Origin: CAWKZT01 sp963854565
Lineage (GTDB): Bacteria > Actinomycetota > Acidimicrobiia > Acidimicrobiales > JAHEJN01
NCBI GenBank assembly: GCA_963854565.1
Contig: CAWKZT010000103.1
Span: 1 to 6,520, forward strand
Direction: 5' to 3'
Length of the DNA stretch: 6,520 nt
A program made the translations under genes and the position numbers. Under the pieces are notes generated by a model. The model was not told where the DNA came from. It saw nothing but the letters and a program-made list of their open reading frames with translations, and made no database searches. Positions 1 through 5,265 of the stretch are shown here, piece after piece; positions within the stretch are counted from its first letter, which is position 1; each line of letters opens with the position of its first letter.

Positions 1-1569
1 GGTCCAACGGGTAGAGCCGTTCGTGCTTTCGATAAGCACCCGGGTGACCGCCCCCGTGCCTTCGCCCGCCGAGAGCACACGAACCTTAAAATCAGTAAGT
101 TTGATGGTCTCGAACGCAGGATAGCGATCGCTAATTGCTGCGGCAAGAGCCGCGTGCAAGGCATTTACCGGTCCGTTCCCTTCGCCCGTGGCAATGATGC
201 GTACGCCATCCACGAGCAGTTTGACCGTTGCTTCGGTCTCCATGTCAACGGCGACGTCATTCCAGGCTCGGGCCCCGGCGCCGGATCGGTGCTCGGTGTT
301 GACGCGGAAGGATTCCAGTTGGAAGAAGTCGTGTTCCCATCCCGCGGCACCGCGCAACAAAAGTTCAAGTGATGCCTCGGCAACTTCGAAGTGATAGCCC
401 TCGTGCTCGAGCCGTTTCATTGTTTCGACGACCGCACCGATCTGTGCTTTGTCGAGTTCGAGCCCATATTCGCGCATCTTAAGATCGATCGTGGCCCGAC
501 CCGAAAGGTCCCCGACCAACAACCGAGTGCCATTACCAACAGACGCCGGATCGACATGTTCGTAGCTGTCGGGGCGACGCGCTATGGCCGAAGTATGAAG
601 GCCAGCTTTGTGAGCGAAGGCCGAACTGCCTACGTAGGGCAACTGATGTTGTTGGGGCATATTCATCAGTTCAGCGATGCTATGGCTGACATTTGACAGG
701 TTGGCCATGGATGCCTCAGGCAGCGTTTGGATTCCCATTTTGAGCGACAGGTTTGGCACAAGTTGGGTGATGTCGCAGTTGCCGGTGCGCTCGCCATAAC
801 CGTTCATGGTCACCTGCACCTGGGTGGCACCGTTAACGACACCAGCGATAGCGTTGGCGGTAGCACAGCCAGTGTCATTTTGGGTGTGCATCCCGATGGT
901 GATGCCATCGAAATGTCGCACCATTTGGGCGACAATTGGGCCAATTTCGTGCGGCAGTGTGCCCCCGTTGGTGTCACACAAAACAAGTGCATCAGCGCCA
1001 TTTACCGCGGCGGCTTCCATGACACGAAGGGCAAATTCGGGATTGCGTTTAAACCCATCAAAAAAGTGTTCGCCGTCGAAGAAAACATCGAGCCCTTGAT
1101 CTTTAAGGAACTTGACCGAGTCTCCCACCATGGCGACGGCCTCATCGAGCGTCGTCCGCAGTGCATGTTCAACGTGATAATCCCAGGTCTTACCAACAAT
1201 GCAGGCAACCCCAGCGCCGCTGTTGGCCACCACTTCGAGCGTGGCATCTTGATCGACTTTGCCCATTGGTCGGCGAGTACTTCCAAAGGCCACGAGACGA
1301 GCGGTAGTGAGATCGAGTTCGGTTTTGGCCCGGGCAAAGAACTCTACGTCTTTAGGGTTGGCGGCCGGGTAGCCACCCTCGATGTAATGCACCCCAAGCT
1401 CATCGAGCTTGCGCGCGACTTTGAGTTTGTCGTCGGCGTTAACCGAGATGCCCTCGAACTGCACCCCATCGCGCAAGGTTGTGTCGAAAATCTCAACGGC
1501 AGCAGGCCACGCCGGGCTGTACTTCGGCGACCGATCGACCGGCGGGGCTTCGTTGGTGCTATCACTCAT
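1..1569 (-). CDS. cimA: (R)-citramalate synthase, C-terminus cut by window edge
   Basis: Condenses acetyl-CoA with pyruvate to (R)-citramalate, the first step of threonine-independent isoleucine synthesis; cytosolic. The 523 visible residues run open to the left edge; comparison with bacterial CimA suggests about 20-30 C-terminal residues are missing. An alpha-isopropylmalate/homocitrate synthase TIM barrel carries FDTTLRDG at residues 28-35, IEGGYPAANPKD near 63-74, FFDGEHFFDG near 163-172, LCDTNGGT near 197-204 and NGYGERTGN at 256-264. A LeuA-type regulatory domain follows from about residue 393, with EGNGPVNALH. The length, IEGG(Y/W)P and DGEHFFDG favour CimA over LeuA. The usual metal-binding HxHND reads HTQND at 228-232, so the second His is Gln230. 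The ATG is fixed by AAGGAG 6 nt upstream. leuB ends 10 nt upstream, and the ribosome site overlaps its stop codon, so the genes are probably translationally coupled. Family assignment is secure; strict citramalate versus isopropylmalate specificity is inferred. Confidence 0.9.
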   Translation of the reverse strand, partial: MSDSTNEAPPVDRSPKYSPAWPAAVEIFDTTLRDGVQFEGISVNADDKLKVARKLDELGVHYIEGGYPAANPKDVEFFARAKTELDLTTARLVAFGSTRRPMGKVDQDATLEVVANSGAGVACIVGKTWDYHVEHALRTTLDEAVAMVGDSVKFLKDQGLDVFFDGEHFFDGFKRNPEFALRVMEAAAVNGADALVLCDTNGGTLPHEIGPIVAQMVRHFDGITIGMHTQNDTGCATANAIAGVVNGATQVQVTMNGYGERTGNCDITQLVPNLSLKMGIQTLPEASMANLSNVSHSIAELMNMPQQHQLPYVGSSAFAHKAGLHTSAIARRPDSYEHVDPASVGNGTRLLVGDLSGRATIDLKMREYGLELDKAQIGAVVETMKRLEHEGYHFEVAEASLELLLRGAAGWEHDFFQLESFRVNTEHRSGAGARAWNDVAVDMETEATVKLLVDGVRIIATGEGNGPVNALHAALAAAISDRYPAFETIKLTDFKVRVLSAGEGTGAVTRVLIESTNGSTRWT

Positions 1570-1575
1570 GTCTGG

Positions 1576-1581
1576 CTCCTT
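1576..1581 (-). promoter_or_regulatory. Shine-Dalgarno of cimA overlapping the leuB stop codon
   Basis: AAGGAG lies 6 nt before the cimA ATG. Its first two A residues are the last two bases of the leuB TAA stop (1580-1582). This decides the cimA start and argues for coupled translation of leuB and cimA. Confidence 0.85.
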
Positions 1582-2563
1582 AACTTCCGGCTACCAATGC
1601 AGCAATAGCGTCGCCAATTTCGGTGGTGGAACCGCTCATTTTGACGGACTCGGCGCAGGCCGCACGGATACGGTCTCCCGCATCGGTCTCGCCCAGGTGA
1701 TCGAGCATCAGCGCCGCTGACAAAATCGCGGCGATGGGATTGGCCAGATTCTGACCCGCTATATCAGGAGCAGAGCCGTGCACAGGCTCGAACATCGACA
1801 CGCCCTCCGGGTTCAAGTTGGCCGAACTGGCCAGACCAATTCCGCCGCTAACGGCACCACCAAGATCGGTGAGGATGTCGCCGAATAGGTTGTCGGTGAC
1901 AATTACGTCGTAACGCTGCGGGTCTTGTACGAAGTAGATGCACGCCGCATCAACGTGGTTGTAGGCCGTCTCAACATCGGGGAATTCGGCCGCAACTTCG
2001 TTAAAGGTGCGGTCCCAGAGATCGCCTGAAAAAGTAAGCACGTTGGTCTTGTGCACCATGGTGAGGTGCTTGCGGGGGCGACTCTGCGCCAGTTCGAAGG
2101 CGTAACGAATACAACGTTCGACACCATGACGGGTATTAACCGAACCCTGTGTGGCGATCTCGTTGATGGTGTTCTTGCGGAGGAAGCCGCCCTCACCTGC
2201 GTAGGTACCTTCGGTGTTCTCACGAATCACGACGAACTCGTGGGAGCCATCGAGCACAAAGGGACGCTGGTTTATGTAAAGATCCAGCGAAAACCGCATA
2301 TTCAGGAGCAGACCGCGTTCGATTACCCCCGGCGGCACATCGGGTGTACCCACGGCACCCAGGTAGAGCGCATCAAGCCCTCGCCATTCCTCGATCGTTT
2401 CGTCGGACAGCACCACGCCGTCACGTAAGTACCGTTCGCCGCCGAGGTCGTAGTGCGTGGTGTCGAGAGTGACACCGGCTGCTGCAATAACCTTGAGACC
2501 CTCAGGAATGACTTCGTGTCCGATGCCGTCGCCGGGGATGATGCCTACTCGGTGGTTTGTCAT
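1580..2563 (-). CDS. leuB: 3-isopropylmalate dehydrogenase
   Basis: NAD-dependent oxidative decarboxylation of 3-isopropylmalate (leucine) and, in organisms using citramalate, of 3-methylmalate to 2-oxobutyrate (isoleucine); cytosolic. The 327 residues show the isocitrate/isopropylmalate dehydrogenase fold: nucleotide-binding start GIIPGDGIGHEV (7-18), substrate arginines around 90-100 (MRF, NQRP), catalytic Tyr121 in TYAGEGG, Lys172 in VHKTNVLTF, metal-binding aspartates Asp205, Asp229 and Asp233 in TDNLFGDILTDL, and the adenine-loop motif EPVHGSAPDIAGQ. It matches the short mycobacterial-type LeuB, about 10 residues shorter still in the loop after NQRP (100-107). The frame stays open for 68 codons upstream, but those codons lie over the attenuator and have no family resemblance. 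The ATG at 2563 has AGGA 8 nt upstream and begins directly with the fold, so it was chosen. It is first in the leuB-cimA operon behind an isoleucine-rich leader and terminator. Confidence 0.95.
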   Translation of the reverse strand: MTNHRVGIIPGDGIGHEVIPEGLKVIAAAGVTLDTTHYDLGGERYLRDGVVLSDETIEEWRGLDALYLGAVGTPDVPPGVIERGLLLNMRFSLDLYINQRPFVLDGSHEFVVIRENTEGTYAGEGGFLRKNTINEIATQGSVNTRHGVERCIRYAFELAQSRPRKHLTMVHKTNVLTFSGDLWDRTFNEVAAEFPDVETAYNHVDAACIYFVQDPQRYDVIVTDNLFGDILTDLGGAVSGGIGLASSANLNPEGVSMFEPVHGSAPDIAGQNLANPIAAILSAALMLDHLGETDAGDRIRAACAESVKMSGSTTEIGDAIAALVAGS

Positions 2564-2571
2564 GGTGTTGT

Positions 2572-2576
2572 TCCTA
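2572..2576 (-). promoter_or_regulatory. Ribosome binding site of leuB
   Basis: TAGGA ends 8 nt before the ATG at 2563. It supports the short leuB start over the open frame that extends further upstream. Confidence 0.65.
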
Positions 2577-2586
2577 TCGGGCTTGG

Positions 2587-2601
2587 CCCTAGTAATTAGG
2601 G
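2587..2601. promoter_or_regulatory. 15-bp palindrome between attenuator and leuB
   Basis: CCCTAGTAATTAGGG is a near-perfect inverted repeat: CCCTA/TAGGG arms, with one G-T pair next to the centre. It lies between the terminator and the leuB ribosome site. It could be a repressor operator or a small hairpin; the sequence does not say which. Confidence 0.35.
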
Positions 2602-2610
2602 TAGAGAACG

Positions 2611-2635
2611 AAAAAACCGCCCACACAGTGGACGG
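2611..2635 (-). terminator. Intrinsic terminator (attenuator) upstream of leuB
   Basis: On the minus strand CCGTCCAC-TGT-GTGGGCGG forms an 8-bp stem (one G-T pair) followed at once by six T. It sits after the leader peptide and 47 nt before the leuB ATG, where termination would switch the operon off. No coding gene ends just upstream of it other than the leader peptide, so an attenuator role is the simplest reading. Confidence 0.85.
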
Positions 2636-2640
2636 TGAAT

Positions 2641-2666
2641 TAGCGCACGGGGTTGGCCGTGCGCTA
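2641..2666 (-). promoter_or_regulatory. Perfect 10-bp hairpin starting at the leader stop codon
   Basis: The arms TAGCGCACGG and CCGTGCGCTA are exact reverse complements around a 6-nt loop. The first three bases of the 5' arm are the TAG stop of the leader peptide. A ribosome at that stop would cover the 5' arm, so the hairpin can report leader translation. It ends 5 nt before the terminator stem, with which it does not overlap. Confidence 0.75.
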
Positions 2667-2720
2667 CAAAATAATAATGATCGCTGTGGCGAGCGAGGTG
2701 GGGCGCAATGAGCGGTCCAT
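2664..2720 (-). CDS. Isoleucine-rich leader peptide of the leuB-cimA attenuator
   Basis: An 18-codon ORF reading MDRSLRPTSLATAIIIIL then TAG. The end is ATC ATT ATT ATT TTG, four consecutive isoleucine codons and one leucine codon, which is the hallmark of a ribosome-mediated branched-chain amino acid attenuator. A perfect hairpin starts at its stop codon and an intrinsic terminator follows 28 nt after the stop. It probably acts in cis: when charged tRNA-Ile is scarce the ribosome stalls on the Ile run and readthrough into leuB-cimA is favoured. There is no Shine-Dalgarno before the ATG. The promoter predicted upstream would place the transcript start on the A of the ATG, so it is probably leaderless. 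The peptide itself is probably not a stable product. The frame extends upstream to TTG or GTG codons, but the promoter would then lie inside it. Confidence 0.8.
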   Translation of the reverse strand: MDRSLRPTSLATAIIIIL

Positions 2721-2726
2721 GGCCCA

Positions 2727-2755
2727 AGTCTTGCGGATGTAATAGCAAACGTCAA
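2727..2755 (-). promoter_or_regulatory. Predicted promoter of the leuB-cimA operon
   Basis: TTGACG (2755-2750), a 17-bp spacer, then AAGACT (2732-2727). The -35 matches TTGACA at 5 of 6 positions; the -10 matches TATAAT at 3 of 6, including the second and last bases. Six bases separate the -10 from the leader-peptide ATG at 2720, so transcription should start at or next to that A. Confidence 0.6.
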
Positions 2756-2802
2756 CCACGCCAGCATTCAATAAGTGATCGCAACCCTATGCGCGGTGCC
2801 GA

Positions 2803-2808
2803 TACCCT
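2803..2808 (+). promoter_or_regulatory. Candidate -10 box of greA
   Basis: TACCCT fits TANNNT and ends 6 nt before the greA ATG. No good -35 is seen 16-18 bp upstream and no Shine-Dalgarno precedes the gene. The geometry suggests a leaderless greA transcript, divergent from the leuB-cimA promoter. Confidence 0.45.
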
Positions 2809-2814
2809 TTCTAG

Positions 2815-3285
2815 ATGGCTGAGCCAACCAAACTTTCCCAAACCGCACACGACCGCCTCCAGGCCGAGCATAAAGAGCTAACCGGCATAGGTCGTATCGA
2901 TATTGCCCGCAAGATCGAGACCGCCCGAGAACTCGGCGATCTCTCCGAAAACGGCGACTACCACGCTGCCAAAGAGCACAAAGGCAAGATGGAGGGGCGC
3001 ATTATGCACCTCGAATCGTTGCTTGAGGATGCCATTATCGTCGACGGCGCCGACACCGATCAGGTTTCCGAGGGCTGCGTCGTGTCCATTCTCTACGAAG
3101 GCGACACCCACCCTGAACAGTTCCTCATTGGCTCCATCGAAGAGCGTCGCGAGGGTGTCGATGTCATGTCCCCCGGCTCACCGCTGGGTGCCGCGCTCCT
3201 TGGCGCCAAACCGGGCGAGACCGTCGATTTCCAAACCCCTACGGGCATGGCGCTCAGCGTAAAGGTTGTCGCAATCAGCGAGTAG
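2815..3285 (+). CDS. greA: Transcription elongation factor GreA
   Basis: Rescues backtracked RNA polymerase by entering the secondary channel and stimulating cleavage of the extruded RNA 3' end. At 156 residues it has about the usual length. The N-terminal antiparallel coiled coil (about 1-75) carries the conserved tip ELGDLSENGDYHAAKE at about 39-54, with the acidic Asp and Glu that coordinate the catalytic metal at the polymerase active site. The C-terminal FKBP-like domain (about 80-156) has the signature SPLGAALLGAKPGETV and ends in TPTG followed by a short beta strand. The ATG at 2815 is the only start that includes the first coiled-coil helix; no ribosome site precedes it. A hydrolase gene starts 2 nt after the stop and is probably co-transcribed. 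Confidence 0.95.
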   Translation: MAEPTKLSQTAHDRLQAEHKELTGIGRIDIARKIETARELGDLSENGDYHAAKEHKGKMEGRIMHLESLLEDAIIVDGADTDQVSEGCVVSILYEGDTHPEQFLIGSIEERREGVDVMSPGSPLGAALLGAKPGETVDFQTPTGMALSVKVVAISE

Positions 3286-3287
3286 CT

Positions 3288-4148
3288 ATGGCCGAACGTT
3301 CCGAGACGATCACACGCATTCGGGAAGCCCCCGAACTTGCACCAGGACGCAAACTCCATTTGCCTGGACGCGGCACCATCATGGTCCGCGATGAGGGACC
3401 CCGCGACGGTATTCCTGTTGTGATGTCCCATGGTTGGACCGTCACTGCCGACCTCAACTACTTCGCGCAGTACGCAGAGCTAGCCAAGACGTACCGGGTC
3501 ATTGCCTTTGACCATGCTGGTCATGGTTCGGGACTCCGTCCTCGTGGACGCGTCAGCGTGAAACGTCTGTCCGAAGACACCATTGCCGTAGTCGATGCCC
3601 TCGGAATCGATCAATTCGTCATTTTCGGTTATTCCTTAGGCGGCACCGTGGCGCAGTTAATGGCACGCGACCACGCCCACCGCATGGCGGGCATGGTGCT
3701 CTCGGCCACCCGGTCACGCTTTCGCACGTCGGATCTTCGCGTGTGGCCGGCCATCATGGCCACCATCGCTGGCGCCATCCGCATCGCTCCTCAACCATTA
3801 GTCGACGGCGTGTTTACCCGCATCCTGGCCAAACGCACCGAAGGTCTGCACCCTTGGGGCACGTTTCAGGTCAGTCAGCACGATCCTCGATCGCTCATCG
3901 AAACCGGCGCTTCTTTGTTCAACTTCGACTCAACCGATTGGATCCGCGGAATACGCATTCCAACGGCGGTAGTAATCACCGAGGACGACGACAAGATTCC
4001 TGCCAAGGCACAACGGGCCCTGGCTGATCTCATCCTGGGAGCGAGTCTGCATCCCACTCCAGGAATGCACGATGCGCCCCTTGTTGTTCCCGAGACGTAC
4101 AACGTTGCATTGATGCAGGCACTCGACTCAGTAGTGAGTCGCCTCTAG
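3288..4148 (+). CDS. Alpha/beta-fold hydrolase, substrate unknown
   Basis: A 286-residue alpha/beta hydrolase of the kind annotated as esterase or epoxide-hydrolase-like in actinobacteria. Visible elements are the oxyanion-hole motif SHGWTV (47-52), strand and turn FDHAGHGSG (74-82), nucleophile elbow FGYSLGG with Ser116, an acidic residue among Asp233-235 in TEDDDKIP, and catalytic His261 in GMHDAP, so the Ser-Asp-His triad looks complete. A cap region lies between about 140 and 215. No signal peptide or membrane segment is evident, so it is probably cytosolic. It begins 2 nt after greA with no strong ribosome site, implying translational coupling. Substrate and physiological role cannot be read from the sequence; the link to greA may be only shared expression. 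Confidence 0.85.
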   Translation: MAERSETITRIREAPELAPGRKLHLPGRGTIMVRDEGPRDGIPVVMSHGWTVTADLNYFAQYAELAKTYRVIAFDHAGHGSGLRPRGRVSVKRLSEDTIAVVDALGIDQFVIFGYSLGGTVAQLMARDHAHRMAGMVLSATRSRFRTSDLRVWPAIMATIAGAIRIAPQPLVDGVFTRILAKRTEGLHPWGTFQVSQHDPRSLIETGASLFNFDSTDWIRGIRIPTAVVITEDDDKIPAKAQRALADLILGASLHPTPGMHDAPLVVPETYNVALMQALDSVVSRL

Positions 4149-4154
4149 CCCACC

Positions 4155-4187
4155 CCTTTCATCGTCCTTTCATCGTCCTTTCATCGT
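4155..4187. repeat. Three perfect 11-bp tandem repeats
   Basis: The unit CCTTTCATCGT occurs three times without a mismatch, beginning 6 nt after the hydrolase stop codon. The last five bases of the third unit (ATCGT) are also the outer end of the long inverted repeat that follows. Confidence 0.9.
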
Positions 4188-4237
4188 TCTGGGAGTGTGG
4201 GAACTGCGGAACGCAGTTCCCACACTCCCAGAACGAT
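4183..4237. repeat. 26-bp perfect inverted repeat with 3-nt loop
   Basis: Arms at 4183-4208 and 4212-4237 are exact reverse complements around GAA. As RNA this would be a very stable hairpin. No run of T follows on either strand, so it is not a typical intrinsic terminator, although it could block or slow polymerase between the hydrolase and the transporter gene. It may also be a copy of a dispersed palindromic element; only one copy is present here. Confidence 0.9.
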
Positions 4238-4272
4238 AAATTTGGGGCGCGGTGGGTTGGGCGCGGCTAGGG

Positions 4273-4326
4273 ACCATCAGCTGGGCAAGAACCATCGGCT
4301 GGACAGGCACCATCGGCCGTATAGTC
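4273..4326. repeat. Three degenerate 18-bp tandem repeats upstream of the transporter
   Basis: Units at 4273-4290, 4291-4308 and 4309-4326 share ACCATCGGCTGGACAGGC or near variants; the strongest conservation is ACCATC(A/G)GC at the start of each. The third unit contains the TATAGT -10 box of the transporter. They may be direct-repeat binding sites for a regulator or the remnant of a short duplication. Confidence 0.65.
4320..4325 (+). promoter_or_regulatory. -10 box of the EamA transporter gene
   Basis: TATAGT matches TATAAT at 5 of 6 positions and ends 7 nt before the ATG at 4333, so the transcript should start at or next to the start codon. A TGGACA lies upstream, but with a spacer of only 14 bp, too short to count as a clear -35. 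Confidence 0.6.
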
Positions 4327-4332
4327 ACCACC

Positions 4333-5265
4333 ATGCGCACAACTTCCCTTGGCCAGATGACTGCGGAGGGAACCAACACCGGTAGCTTCGCTCCATCGGA
4401 CTGGGGTCTTCTGCTGGCCACAGCCGGGATCTGGGGATCATCGTTCCTATGGATCTCAATCGGCCTCGAATCGCTTAGCCCAGCAGCAATAGCTTTCGTT
4501 CGGCTGGCACTCGGAGGGATAGCACTCTCGCTGTATCCCCCGGCCCGTCGGCCGGTAGACCGCGAAGCGTGGCCCATAATTGCCTTGATCGCCCTAGTCG
4601 GTAACGCCGGACCCGCGGTGTTGTACGGCATGGCGCAACAGCGAGTTGAGTCGTCGGTCGCGGGGATGATCACCGCCACCACACCCCTTTGCATACTCGC
4701 CATTTCTATTCTTATGCTTCGCCGAAGTCCCGGGACCAACCAGGTTCGTGGTCTTTTGGTAGGTTTCGCGGGCGTCATCACAATGGCTACCCCCAACGTG
4801 ACCGGAGCCGACGCTCAACCCGTCGGGGTGGCTCTTCTACTCGTCGCCGTATTTGGCTACGGGATTTCCAGCAACGTGACTGTTCCACTCCAGCAGAAAT
4901 ACGGCGGTCCTGCCGTCATCATGCGAGCCCTCTTTCTGGGCACGCTTGTCCTGGCCCCTTGGGGCGGTTCCGAGGCAATCCGCTCGAGTCCAACCCGCAA
5001 TTCGCTCGTCGCAGTAATCATCCTGGGTGTCGTCGGCACCGGAATAGCGAGGGCGATGTCTGCTTCCCTTGGCGGCAGCACCGGCGCCAGCCGAGCTGCA
5101 CTGATCGGTTACATCGTCCCCATCGTGGCAATCGTCCTAGGTGTTGTTTTCCGAGATGAAACAGTGGAGGCCGCAGAAATAGCCGGAACTGTTCTCATCT
5201 TGTGCGGAGCGTTCCTCATCAGCCGAAAACAATTAGATAGGCGCCCATCGGTCCCAACCAGCTAA
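4333..5265 (+). CDS. EamA/DMT-family inner-membrane transporter
   Basis: A 310-residue member of the drug/metabolite transporter superfamily, made of two EamA repeats of five helices each. Likely membrane segments lie near 23-43, 51-69, 80-98, 106-128, 138-154, 163-182, 194-212, 224-243, 253-273 and 281-297. Family features include WGSSFL in helix 1, the SPAAIAFVRLALGG segment, SSVAGMITATTPL before helix 4, and a basic C-terminal tail. Members export amino acids, metabolites or drugs; the substrate cannot be told here, though an amino-acid exporter beside branched-chain genes is possible. The frame is open upstream to a GTG at 4252, but the added 27 codons are repeat sequence, and TATAGT 7 nt before 4333 supports the ATG with a leaderless mRNA. 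It converges on the IclR-type gene, overlapping it by 4 nt. Confidence 0.85.
   Translation: MRTTSLGQMTAEGTNTGSFAPSDWGLLLATAGIWGSSFLWISIGLESLSPAAIAFVRLALGGIALSLYPPARRPVDREAWPIIALIALVGNAGPAVLYGMAQQRVESSVAGMITATTPLCILAISILMLRRSPGTNQVRGLLVGFAGVITMATPNVTGADAQPVGVALLLVAVFGYGISSNVTVPLQQKYGGPAVIMRALFLGTLVLAPWGGSEAIRSSPTRNSLVAVIILGVVGTGIARAMSASLGGSTGASRAALIGYIVPIVAIVLGVVFRDETVEAAEIAGTVLILCGAFLISRKQLDRRPSVPTS

Noticed and set aside
727..1608. Long 293-codon plus-strand ORF opposite cimA
   Set aside because: It is the reverse-frame shadow of cimA, with no recognisable domain and no ribosome site; the minus strand holds a clear conserved enzyme.
2564..2767. 68-codon N-terminal extension of LeuB up to an ATG at 2767
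   Set aside because: The extra codons cover the promoter, leader peptide and terminator, encode no family sequence, and the ATG at 2563 has a ribosome site and begins directly with the LeuB fold.
2664..2780. Longer leader peptide starting at an upstream TTG or GTG in the same frame
   Set aside because: Those starts lie at or upstream of the TTGACG -35 box and would put the promoter inside the coding sequence; the ATG at 2720 coincides with the predicted transcript start.
2564..2814. T-box riboswitch or leucine-type riboswitch upstream of leuB
   Set aside because: No T-box core sequence or long structured leader is present; a leader ORF with Ile codons explains the terminator better.
4183..4237. 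The long palindrome as an intrinsic terminator
   Set aside because: Neither strand has a run of T after the stem; it is recorded as a repeat with possible barrier function only.
4252..4332. GTG start adding 27 residues to the transporter
   Set aside because: The added part is low-complexity repeat sequence with no role in the EamA fold, and a strong -10 box at 4320-4325 lies inside it.
4149..4332. CRISPR array or transposon from the repeats
   Set aside because: The repeat units are too short and directly adjacent without spacers, and no transposase or target-site duplication is seen.
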